Positions 1 through 6,805 of a stretch of 13,059 nucleotides of DNA are shown piece after piece; positions within the stretch are counted from its first letter, which is position 1, and each line of letters starts with the position of its first letter. Both the position numbers and the translations under genes were made by a program. Source of the DNA: SCGC-AAA471-B05 sp032249055 (lineage in GTDB: Archaea; Thermoproteota; Thermoprotei; Gearchaeales; Gearchaeaceae); the NCBI GenBank assembly GCA_032249055.1, contig JAVVGP010000020.1:1-13059 (forward strand), read 5' to 3'. The notes below the pieces were generated by a model. That model was not told the DNA's origin. It made no database searches and was given only the letters and a program-made list of their open reading frames with translations.

Positions 1-112
1 TAAAAAATTCTTCTGGGCTTATTCCAAGAAAGCTAAGATAGGAATTTATTGTATATTTCCAATCTACTAAAGTTCCGTATAAGTCAAAGGTAATAATTTG
101 TTTATTAACCAT
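1..112 (-). CDS. HAD-superfamily hydrolase, N-terminal fragment (runs off window)
   Basis: The first 37 codons of a gene read from an ATG at 112 down to the window edge. Residues 8-18 read TFDLYGTLVDW, the HAD-superfamily motif I in the DLYGTLVD form typical of the haloacid dehalogenase/phosphatase branch. Asp10 is the expected nucleophile; the second position of the usual DxDxT is Tyr, as in 2-haloacid dehalogenase-like members. The helical stretch after it would begin the cap domain. The rest of the gene lies outside the window, so substrate cannot be judged. It is divergent from the ZIP transporter gene across a 57-base AT-rich gap with no Shine-Dalgarno sequence, so a leaderless transcript is likely. 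Confidence 0.75.
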   Translation of the reverse strand, partial: MVNKQIITFDLYGTLVDWKYTINSYLSFLGISPEEFF

Positions 113-169
113 ATTTAAATTATCTAAATTAAGAAAAATATTTATTTAGGATAACCCTAATTTTTTATC
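113..169. promoter_or_regulatory. Divergent promoter region, HAD gene / ZIP transporter
   Basis: AT-rich gap between two divergent start codons. A TATA-like stretch (AAAATATTTATTT, 135-147) is centred about 27-29 bases before the ZIP ATG at 170 and a similar distance before the HAD ATG at 112, so the same block could serve both directions. Neither gene has a Shine-Dalgarno sequence, which suits leaderless transcription. This is positional inference. The DtxR-like regulator encoded downstream could bind here, but I see no clear operator palindrome. Confidence 0.4.
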
Positions 170-901
170 ATGATAATTGAGTATACATTAGTAGCTTTAG
201 CGCCTTTCATGATAGATGCAAGTTTAGGTTTAGCTTATTATAAAAATATACAAATAATAAGAAAAAATCTTAGATATGTTATAGCCTTTGCTTCAGGTCT
301 TGTTATTTCAGCTGCCTTTTTTGAACTATTACCTAATGCAAATATATCAGGAGAATGGTTTAAAAGTAACATATTATTTGTAGCCTTAGGCTTCATTTCT
401 TTTTATGTAATAGAAAAACTAACACTTTTGCATTCTTGTGGAGAAGAAGAATGTGAAGTTCATACTTTAGGAAGCATAACTGCTTTAGGAATGGCTGCAG
501 ATAATATTGTGGATGGTATTGGAATAGTAACAGGTTTTCTTATCGATCCAATCTTAGGAATAGTTATAACCATTGCTGTAATAGCGCATGAAATACCTCA
601 GGCTATTTCTGCATCCGTTTTACTTAAGAATTCTAATGTAAAAAATACAAGAGGTTTCCTTATTTTATTCTTAGGTGGGCTATTTTACTTAATAGGTGCA
701 ATTATAGCAAACTTTATACCAGAAGAATTTTATCATGCAGTAATTGCTTTGGTAGCAGGTGTATTTTTATACATTGGTGCAGGAGATTTGTTATCAGAAG
801 CTCATAAAAGGTTCAATTTAATGGTTATAGCTTCAGTAATTTTAGGTTTTATAACAATAGTCTTGATTGCAAGTCTTGAAATCTTAGTAGGTGCACATTA
901 A
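170..901 (+). CDS. ZIP-family divalent metal transporter
   Basis: A 243-residue, strongly hydrophobic protein with about eight membrane segments, the normal size for a prokaryotic ZIP (Zn/Fe/Mn uptake) permease. Family signatures are visible: AFASGLVISAAFFELLP (39-55), DNIVDG in TM4 (111-116) in place of the usual HNxxDG, HEIPQ in TM5 (140-144) in place of HEIPHE, and YIGAGDLLSEAH (201-212). His140 and Glu141 of the binuclear metal centre are kept, but the TM4 His is Asp and the second His-Glu of TM5 is missing, so the metal site is non-canonical. A Cys/His/Glu-rich loop (H88, C90, E92-E94, C95, H98) precedes TM4 and could collect metal. The stop codon overlaps the start of the DtxR-like gene by one base (TAATG), so the two are co-translated. 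Zn, Mn or Fe specificity cannot be told from sequence. Confidence 0.85.
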   Translation: MIIEYTLVALAPFMIDASLGLAYYKNIQIIRKNLRYVIAFASGLVISAAFFELLPNANISGEWFKSNILFVALGFISFYVIEKLTLLHSCGEEECEVHTLGSITALGMAADNIVDGIGIVTGFLIDPILGIVITIAVIAHEIPQAISASVLLKNSNVKNTRGFLILFLGGLFYLIGAIIANFIPEEFYHAVIALVAGVFLYIGAGDLLSEAHKRFNLMVIASVILGFITIVLIASLEILVGAH

Positions 902-1326
902 TGAAAAGAAGTTTAGATTATCTGTTGTTATTTTACAATGAAGGAAAACCTTTGCAGTTAAAAGAAGTTTCTACTGCTTTAAATATTAAACCTCCTTCTG
1001 CTTTAGAAACATTAAATAATTTAGTAAAAAAAGGATACTTAAAAAAGATAAAAAGAGGTACTTTTATAATTACAAAAAAAGGCAAAGATTATATCAGAGA
1101 AATAATTTGGAAACATGCTATTCTTGAACATTTATTTTTAAATTTTAATTTAGGAGCAAAAAATTTATGTGAAATAGTAAGCAAGATAGAAGAATACTTT
1201 TCCAAAGATATTATAGAAAAAATTTGCGAAAAATTTAATCATCCTTACAAATGTCCCCATGATTATGAAATTCCTCATTCAGGAAGGAAAAGACTTAAGA
1301 AATACAAATATTGTAAAGTTTATTGA
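901..1326 (+). CDS. DtxR/MntR-type metal-dependent transcription regulator
   Basis: A 141-residue protein with an N-terminal winged helix (about 4-62; recognition region near PPSALETLNNLVKKGYL) and a metal-binding dimerisation domain (about 68-125). The second domain carries the family pattern KHAILEHLF, then IEEYFS, then NHPYKCPHDYEIP (113-125). It ends after the dimerisation domain, with only a short basic tail and no SH3-like third domain, as in MntR. Against DtxR, His72 and Glu97 are conserved, the DtxR Cys102 position appears to be Ser, and the usual Glu-His pair is Glu-Glu; C90, E91 or C118 may contribute instead. The family represses or activates metal uptake genes according to Mn/Fe/Zn level. 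Because its ATG shares a base with the transporter stop codon, it most likely regulates this operon. Confidence 0.85.
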   Translation: MKRSLDYLLLFYNEGKPLQLKEVSTALNIKPPSALETLNNLVKKGYLKKIKRGTFIITKKGKDYIREIIWKHAILEHLFLNFNLGAKNLCEIVSKIEEYFSKDIIEKICEKFNHPYKCPHDYEIPHSGRKRLKKYKYCKVY

Positions 1327-1335
1327 CTTCCTCTC

Positions 1336-1358
1336 ACCTTAAAGGACAAGGTTTTCAT
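1336..1358. terminator. Weak hairpin plus T-run between convergent genes
   Basis: An inverted repeat ACCTT (1336-1340) / AAGGT (1348-1352) with a 7-base loop is followed by a T-rich stretch. It sits in the 33-base gap between the convergent regulator gene and the small minus-strand ORF. A five-pair stem is weak; the T-run alone may be what matters in an archaeon. Confidence 0.3.
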
Positions 1359-1359
1359 T

Positions 1360-1572
1360 TTAATAATATATAACTTGTTCAGCTTTTCTTTTTCTTACTC
1401 TCCTTTTAGCTTCATATACTATTTCCAAAAATTCTTCTCTGCTTAAAAGATCAATTCCTTCATCACAATATAAACCTGTTCTTTCCTCAATTATTCTGTC
1501 TATTTCCTCCCTTTCCTCATGCGTTGTTTCTATTCCTAAAAGAGCCAATAATTCTCGAACTTTAATACTCAC
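1360..1572 (-). CDS. Small conserved-looking hypothetical protein, 70 aa
   Basis: I do not recognise this protein. It starts at a GTG (1572); no in-frame ATG offers a better start. It is very rich in Glu, Arg and Ile, with a predicted two- or three-helix layout: residues 3-13, a Glu/Arg-rich helix around 17-31, and a helix from about 44 to 64 ending in a basic cluster (KRRVRKRK). A single Cys (C36) lies in the loop. There is no transmembrane segment. Composition is amphipathic and protein-like rather than a random AT-rich reading. It fills a gap that would otherwise be empty, and an AT-rich TATA-like block lies about 26 bases upstream. It could be a small regulator or an antitoxin-like protein, but nothing in the sequence proves a role. 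Confidence 0.55.
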   Translation of the reverse strand: MSIKVRELLALLGIETTHEEREEIDRIIEERTGLYCDEGIDLLSREEFLEIVYEAKRRVRKRKAEQVIYY

Positions 1573-1625
1573 AAAATTATTTTTATTTTTAAAATTATTT
1601 ATTCTTATTGGAATTGAACTAACTT
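1573..1625. promoter_or_regulatory. Divergent promoter region, small ORF / TGS GTPase
   Basis: A 53-base gap, almost pure A/T from 1573 to 1605. TTTATT (1598-1603) lies about 26 bases before the GTPase ATG at 1626 and about the same distance before the minus-strand GTG at 1572. No Shine-Dalgarno sequence precedes either gene. Leaderless transcription in both directions is inferred from spacing. Confidence 0.4.
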
Positions 1626-2771
1626 ATGCCTGCTAATTTGCCTAAGGAAGCTAGAGTTAAATACCAAAAAGTATTGGAAGCTAGGACTAAGGAAGAGAAG
1701 TTAAAAGCTTTACAAGAATATCTTTCAGCTATACCTAAACATAAAGGTACTGAAAATTTAGTAGCTCAAGTAAGACATCAGATAGCTAAACTAAAAAAAG
1801 AAATAGCTGAAGAAAAGGAGCTTAAAAGAAGAATAACAAAGGGTAGTAGCTATAATGTAAAGAAAGAAGGAGATTTGCAGTATGTTTTAGTTGGTTTAAC
1901 AAAATCAGGTAAAAGTTCTTTATTTGTAGCCTTAACAGGCGCCAAATCTGAAGTTGATAGTAGACCTTATGTTACTACAAGACCTATCGTAGGTACCTTA
2001 AATTATGAAGGTGTTCTAATTCAACTTGTTGATCTTCCTTCAATAATGGAGGGTAATGAAGATTGGAACGATTTGATCTTCTCCATAATTAGAACTTCTG
2101 ATGGTATAATTATAGTTTTAGATGGTTCAAGCGATTTTTATGAACAATATTTAAAAATAAAGAAAATACTTCAAGAAAATGGAATTATAATAGGAGAAAG
2201 AAGATTCTACGTTAAAATAACAAGATCACCGTTTCCGAAATCACATGTCATAGTTAATGGCGAAATAGTTGACGGAACCGAATCTGATATTTATAAAATA
2301 TTGAACGATTATGGAATGAGGAACGTTCTTGTTGAAATATTTGGAAAAGCAACGTTAGATGAGATAGAAACAGCTATTATTGAAAATGTGGTATTCAAAC
2401 CTGCTGTGATTATTATAAATAAAGCTGATACGATAAAAGAATTTAAGGAATATAATTTTGACAACATTCCTTATTTATACTGTTCTACTTTTTCTAAGCT
2501 TAACTTGAACTTGGTAGGAGAAAAGATCTTTAGTTCCTCTAATATGATACGTGTTTATACAAAAGAACCAAACGAAAAAGAACCTTCAAAAAAACCTCTT
2601 GTTGTTAAAAAAGGAACAACTGTGCTGGAAGTTGCTGAAATGATCCACAAAGATTTAGCTAAAAATTTTAGATATGCTAAAGTTTGGGGTAAAAATGTAA
2701 AGATTCAAGGAGAAAAGGTAGGGCCAAATTATGTTTTATCTGATGGTGATATAGTTGAAATAAGAGCATGA
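1626..2771 (+). CDS. TGS-domain GTPase, Obg/DRG-related
   Basis: 381 residues. An N-terminal helical region (about 1-75) contains SAIPKHKGTENL, typical of archaeal TGS GTPases. The GTPase domain (about 84-300) has G1 GLTKSGKS (90-97), G2 VTTRP around 116-120, G3 DLPS (136-139) and G4 NKAD (265-268). A C-terminal TGS domain (about 307-381) ends in LSDGDIVEIRA. Obg/DRG relatives bind GTP and act around ribosomes or tRNA, and the TGS domain is an RNA or (p)ppGpp-binding module. Odd points: G1 has TKS where Obg/DRG proteins usually have PNV or PSV, and G3 is DLPS rather than DxPG, losing the conserved Gly that contacts the gamma-phosphate. The last base of the alanine codon plus the stop form an ATGA overlap with the next gene, so the pair is translationally coupled. 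A true DRG is less likely because the helix-turn-helix insert is not obvious. Confidence 0.85.
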   Translation: MPANLPKEARVKYQKVLEARTKEEKLKALQEYLSAIPKHKGTENLVAQVRHQIAKLKKEIAEEKELKRRITKGSSYNVKKEGDLQYVLVGLTKSGKSSLFVALTGAKSEVDSRPYVTTRPIVGTLNYEGVLIQLVDLPSIMEGNEDWNDLIFSIIRTSDGIIIVLDGSSDFYEQYLKIKKILQENGIIIGERRFYVKITRSPFPKSHVIVNGEIVDGTESDIYKILNDYGMRNVLVEIFGKATLDEIETAIIENVVFKPAVIIINKADTIKEFKEYNFDNIPYLYCSTFSKLNLNLVGEKIFSSSNMIRVYTKEPNEKEPSKKPLVVKKGTTVLEVAEMIHKDLAKNFRYAKVWGKNVKIQGEKVGPNYVLSDGDIVEIRA

Positions 2772-3631
2772 AAGAATTGTTATGTTCATCTCCTTTATCT
2801 TTAATATTGCTTCCGAAATTATTATTTGATGAAGAAGGAAATATAAAAGAATTTTCTTTAATAGGTTTATCTTTAGAACCCTGTGTTAAGACCAAAATAT
2901 GTGTTTCTGAAAATTTTAAAATAAATTATGATGAGAATAATGTAATATTAAATATTTTAAATGATTTAAAAAACTATTATAATTTAAATTTTATAGAGAT
3001 AAATTTTATTAATTATAATAGAATTTTCTCTTTAAATTATTTAAATTCTCTTGTTTTATCTTGTTGTATTCCTTATTTATGGATAAATAATTATAGAAAT
3101 TTATATGAGAGTTTTAATTTAATTGATAATTTAATAATTAAAAATAAAGTTGGTTTAGAAATATCTTTTCTTTCACTTTTTGGCGGACTGTGCTTTGTTT
3201 CTAAAAGTTATTTAGGAAATTTTATTTATAAAATACCTATAAATTTAAAAGATAAAAATGTTATAATTTTAGAAAGAGGAAGCTATAATTTTTTTGATAT
3301 TATAAAAGATATTCATTATAGAAATGTATTATCACATCATACTTTAGAAAGTTATGAAGTTTTAAAGAATAATTTAAATATGGAAATTATATATGAAGAA
3401 AATTTAAGAGTAGCTTATAATGCAGGCCTTATCGATGATGATCTCTTTGATATAATAAAAATGTTGAGAAAAGAAGGATTTTATGCAGGATATAATTTTT
3501 TTGCAAAAGGAATTCATGTAATTGCAGAAAAAGAGAAAACTGAAAAGGTGATTCGAATTCTTGAAGGTATCGCTGGAGATAAGAATATCTCGATATATAA
3601 TGTTAATTATACAGGATTAATTTTTGAATAA
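2768..3631 (+). CDS. Unassigned protein; possible diverged mevalonate decarboxylase/mevalonate-3-kinase relative (GHMP fold)
   Basis: 287 residues, soluble, Asn/Ile/Tyr-rich and more A/T-rich than its neighbours, especially in 2930-3420. Visible landmarks, in order, resemble the decarboxylase branch of the GHMP kinases. LIGLSLEPCVKTKICVS (31-47) sits where the substrate strand lies. ISFLSLFGGLCFVS (132-145) matches the SxSAxRSLFGGFVEW signature. HYRNVLSHHTLESYEVLK (183-200) matches the segment after it. GYNFFAKGIHVIAEK (241-255) matches the C-terminal FDAGPNxHVI segment. The Gly/Ser-rich phosphate loop (GLASSA) and the catalytic Asp of FDAGPN are not present, as is also true in part for Thermoplasma mevalonate-3-kinase. 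It may therefore have another activity or be a non-catalytic paralogue. It overlaps the TGS GTPase by ATGA. The family assignment is by eye and uncertain; the gene itself is secure from the long open frame and coupling. Confidence 0.45.
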   Translation: MKELLCSSPLSLILLPKLLFDEEGNIKEFSLIGLSLEPCVKTKICVSENFKINYDENNVILNILNDLKNYYNLNFIEINFINYNRIFSLNYLNSLVLSCCIPYLWINNYRNLYESFNLIDNLIIKNKVGLEISFLSLFGGLCFVSKSYLGNFIYKIPINLKDKNVIILERGSYNFFDIIKDIHYRNVLSHHTLESYEVLKNNLNMEIIYEENLRVAYNAGLIDDDLFDIIKMLRKEGFYAGYNFFAKGIHVIAEKEKTEKVIRILEGIAGDKNISIYNVNYTGLIFE

Positions 3632-3666
3632 GTTAAAATATTCTTGTTTTTTATTATATTTTAATT
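3632..3666 (+). promoter_or_regulatory. acnA promoter and upstream T-rich terminator
   Basis: A TATA-like TAAAATATT (3634-3642) is centred about 27-29 bases before the acnA ATG, which predicts a leaderless mRNA. The T-rich run TTCTTGTTTTTT (3641-3652) just after the preceding stop codon could end the GTPase operon transcript, as archaeal RNA polymerase terminates on oligo-T. The overlap of the two functions is inferred. Confidence 0.4.
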
Positions 3667-6216
3667 ATGGATTTTGAAACAATCGATACCAAATATGGAA
3701 AAGTGTTTTTAATTGAGAAATTAGATCCAAAAGTGAAAAATCTGCCATTTTCAATTAAAATACTTCTTGAAAATCTTGTGAGAAACTTTGATAATAACAT
3801 AGTAACAAAGGATGATATTAAATCTTTAATTAATATGGAAATAGGTAAAGAGATACCTTTCTTTCCTACAAGAGTAATTTTGCAAGATTATACAGGAATT
3901 CCTCTAATCGTAGATTTAGCTTCAATGAGAAGTCATGCTAAAAGATTAAATCTTGATCCCTTGAAAATCAATCCTAAGGTTCCTGTAGATTTGGTAATTG
4001 ATCATTCAATACAGGTTGATTATTTTGGAACATCTTATGCCTTAAAATTGAACATGGAAAAAGAATATGAAAGAAATTATGAGAGATATATGTTTTTAAA
4101 ATGGGCTCAAAAAGCTTTCAAAAATTTCAGGGTAATTCCGCCAGGAAAGGGAATAATTCATCAAGTAAACTTAGAATATTTAGCTAAAGTTATAGATTCA
4201 AGAGAAGGTAAAGTTTTTCCTGATACATTGATTGGAACCGATTCTCATACAACTATGATAAATGGAATAGGAGTTTTGGGATGGGGTGTTGGAGGAATCG
4301 AAGCTGAAGCTGTTATGTTAGGTTTACCTTATTATATTCCAATACCTGAAACAATTGGAATAAAATTGATAGGTGAACCAAGGGAAGGAATCACAGCTAC
4401 CGATATTGTTTTAACTATAACTGAAATGTTGAGGAAGGAAAATGTTGTGGGGAAGTTTGTAGAATTTTTTGGTCCTTCATTAACGTATTTAACAGCTCAA
4501 GATAGAGCTACAATATCGAACATGGCTCCTGAATATGGATCTACAATAAGCTATTTTCCAATAGATAATGAAACTTTGGATTATTTAAGATATACAGGTA
4601 GAAGCAAAGAACATATTGAAATGGTAGAATTTTATTCAAAGATTCAAGGATTATTTTATGAAGGACAAAAAATTGAATATAGCAAAATAATTGAGTTTGA
4701 TCTATCTCAAGTAGAGCCATGCATAGCTGGACCAAGGAATCCTGAAGAAAGAATACCTTTAAGCAAAGTGAAGGAACATTTTAAAAACATAATAGAAGAA
4801 TATGAAAAAAGGAAAAAGTCTTCATTTATTCCCAACGGTGCTGTTGTGCTTTCTTCAATAACTAGTTGCACAAATACATCCAATCCTTCAGTAATCTTAG
4901 GAGCTGCTATTTTAGCTAAAAAAGCTATAGAAAGAGGTTTAAAGACTAAAGAATATATTAAAACAAGCTTTGCTCCAGGATCTTTAGTTGTTACAGAATA
5001 TTTAAAATCAACAAATCTTTTACCTTATTTAGAAGCATTAGGTTTTCATATTGTTGGCTATGGTTGCACTACATGCATAGGTAACAGTGGTCCATTACCT
5101 AGTATTGTAGCTAAGGAAATAATTGAAAAAGATATATATGTTGTAGGCGTTATAAGTGGAAATAGAAATTTTGAAGGAAGAATAAATCCTTTACTTAAAG
5201 CTACCTTTTTAGCTTCACCTCCTTTAGTAGTAGCTTATTCTTTAGCAGGTAAAATAGATATAGATTTTTACAATGAACCAATTGGTTATGATCCAAACGG
5301 ATCTCCTGTTTACTTAAAAGAAATTTGGCCTAGCTTTAAAGAAATAAAAGAATATTTACCTTATGCTTACAACACTGATCTCTATTTAAAAATTTATAAA
5401 AATATAGAAGAAGGGGATGAAAATTGGAATAAAATTAAAGTAGAAGAGAGTGAAGTATATAATTGGCCAAGTTCCACATATATTAAGGAGCCTCCATGGT
5501 TTGAAGAAATTCATATTTTAGATGATATAATAGGTGCAAGAGTTTTACTTTTACTTGGAGATAGGATAACAACCGATCATATTTCTCCTGCAGGTCCAAT
5601 AACAAAAGATAGCGAAGCTGGAAAATATTTATTAAGTTTAGGAGAAAAAGATTTAAATACCTTTGGTGCAAGAAGAGGAAATCATGAAGTAATGCTTAGG
5701 GGAGGATTCAGTAACATTAAACTCAAAAACTATTTGGTTGATAAAGAAGGAGGATATACCTTGTATTTCCCAACAAATGAAATATTAACAGTTTATGAAG
5801 CTGCTATGCGGTATAAAAAGAATAATGTTCCTTTAATAATTATTGCAGGAAAACAATATGGAGCTGGAAGTTCAAGAGATTGGGCTGCTAAAGTAACAGC
5901 TTTGCTTGGAGTTAGGGCTGTTATAGCTCAAAGTTTTGAAAGAATACATAGGTCAAATCTTGTAGCAATGGGTGTGATTCCTTTACAAATAGATAAGTCT
6001 TGGAAAGAATTGGGAATAAAGGGAAATGAAATATTTAATATAGAGGGATTGAAGAATTTAAAGCCTAAAGGAAAGGTAAAGGTAAAGGCAATCGGAGAAA
6101 ATTCAATAATTGAATTTGAAGCTATTGCAAGAGTTGATACAAGCATAGAATTAGAATATTTGAAAAAAGGAGGAATAATACCTTACATATTTGAAAAAGT
6201 GTATGGGAAAGGATAG
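3667..6216 (+). CDS. acnA: Aconitate hydratase (AcnA/IRP-type)
   Basis: An 849-residue enzyme that interconverts citrate and isocitrate in the citric-acid cycle. The 4Fe-4S ligands are C401 (SSITSCTNTSNP), C467 and C470 (GYGCTTCIGNSGP), with exactly the 66 + 3 spacing of the AcnA/IRP1 class. Other family blocks are LVIDHSIQVDYFG, GTDSHTTMINGIGVLGWGVG, GDRITTDHISPAGPI at the start of the swivel domain (about 631), FGARRGNHEVMLRGGF, QYGAGSSRDWAAK (730-742; active-site Ser and Arg) and QSFERIHRSNLVAMGV. It is slightly shorter than bacterial AcnA (about 890) because of a trimmed N-terminus and small loops; all catalytic parts are present. The start is ATG with its own TATA element and no leader. 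The 3' end overlaps taw3. An isopropylmalate isomerase is excluded because that enzyme has separate or shorter subunits. Confidence 0.96.
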   Translation: MDFETIDTKYGKVFLIEKLDPKVKNLPFSIKILLENLVRNFDNNIVTKDDIKSLINMEIGKEIPFFPTRVILQDYTGIPLIVDLASMRSHAKRLNLDPLKINPKVPVDLVIDHSIQVDYFGTSYALKLNMEKEYERNYERYMFLKWAQKAFKNFRVIPPGKGIIHQVNLEYLAKVIDSREGKVFPDTLIGTDSHTTMINGIGVLGWGVGGIEAEAVMLGLPYYIPIPETIGIKLIGEPREGITATDIVLTITEMLRKENVVGKFVEFFGPSLTYLTAQDRATISNMAPEYGSTISYFPIDNETLDYLRYTGRSKEHIEMVEFYSKIQGLFYEGQKIEYSKIIEFDLSQVEPCIAGPRNPEERIPLSKVKEHFKNIIEEYEKRKKSSFIPNGAVVLSSITSCTNTSNPSVILGAAILAKKAIERGLKTKEYIKTSFAPGSLVVTEYLKSTNLLPYLEALGFHIVGYGCTTCIGNSGPLPSIVAKEIIEKDIYVVGVISGNRNFEGRINPLLKATFLASPPLVVAYSLAGKIDIDFYNEPIGYDPNGSPVYLKEIWPSFKEIKEYLPYAYNTDLYLKIYKNIEEGDENWNKIKVEESEVYNWPSSTYIKEPPWFEEIHILDDIIGARVLLLLGDRITTDHISPAGPITKDSEAGKYLLSLGEKDLNTFGARRGNHEVMLRGGFSNIKLKNYLVDKEGGYTLYFPTNEILTVYEAAMRYKKNNVPLIIIAGKQYGAGSSRDWAAKVTALLGVRAVIAQSFERIHRSNLVAMGVIPLQIDKSWKELGIKGNEIFNIEGLKNLKPKGKVKVKAIGENSIIEFEAIARVDTSIELEYLKKGGIIPYIFEKVYGKG

Positions 6217-6805
6217 AGAGCTGATATGGAAGGATAAGAAGAATTATTTTATTCAAAGGTTAATAAATGATCAAAAAATTGGAAGAGCAGATGAAGATAT
6301 TTTGGAACTTTTAAATTTGATCAATTCCTTTGAAAATTATTACACACTAAGCTCATGTAGCGGTAGAATTCAAATAATCGAAGGAGAAAATCTTAGCAAG
6401 AGAGATGAACTAAAAAGTATTGCTAAATGGCATAGAGAGGTTAAAATAGAAGAAGTTAAAGAGATTCTTGAAAGAAATTTGAACAGCAAAAATCTTTGGA
6501 TATCTGTTCAACCGCCTATAATACATGTTGCATGCAAAACTTTAGAGGATGCATTTAACTTAATAAAGATTGCTAGAGAATGTGGTTTCAAGCATAGTGG
6601 CATATTATCCTTTGATATTGATAGATACGTTGTAGAACTTAATTCAAGTGTAAGACTGGATATTCCTTTAATTCATGAAGGTAAATTGGTTTTTAATCTT
6701 GATAAAATAGATGATTTAATATTTATATTAAATAAAAATTTGAAAAGAGCTAAAGAAAGTTTAAATTTGTTAAAAGAAAAATTAAGTAAAATAAATAATG
6801 ATTAA
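6191..6805 (+). CDS. taw3: tRNA wybutosine-synthesis methyltransferase Taw3/Tyw3
   Basis: 204 residues, the family's usual size. Taw3 uses SAM to N4-methylate the tricyclic base yW-86 at position 37 of tRNA-Phe, a late wybutosine step in archaea and eukaryotes. Signature blocks are NYYTLSSCSGRIQI (49-62), KWH (79-81), LWISVQPPIIHV (102-113), ARECGFKHSGI (128-138) and a late Asp/Leu-Pro strand (LDIPL, 156-160). The ATG at 6191 overlaps aconitase by 26 bases. An in-frame ATG at 6203 (overlap 14 bases, giving MGKDREL) is an equally good start, since the family core begins near WKDKKNYF; no Shine-Dalgarno sequence decides between them. Co-translation with acnA and with the GNAT gene (8-base overlap) is implied by the overlaps, although the functions are unrelated. 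Confidence 0.9.
   Translation: MKKCMGKDRELIWKDKKNYFIQRLINDQKIGRADEDILELLNLINSFENYYTLSSCSGRIQIIEGENLSKRDELKSIAKWHREVKIEEVKEILERNLNSKNLWISVQPPIIHVACKTLEDAFNLIKIARECGFKHSGILSFDIDRYVVELNSSVRLDIPLIHEGKLVFNLDKIDDLIFILNKNLKRAKESLNLLKEKLSKINND

Noticed and set aside
2677..2895. Minus-strand 72-codon frame across the GTPase/GHMP-like junction
   Set aside because: It overlaps two coupled genes, has no recognisable motif and low-complexity composition.
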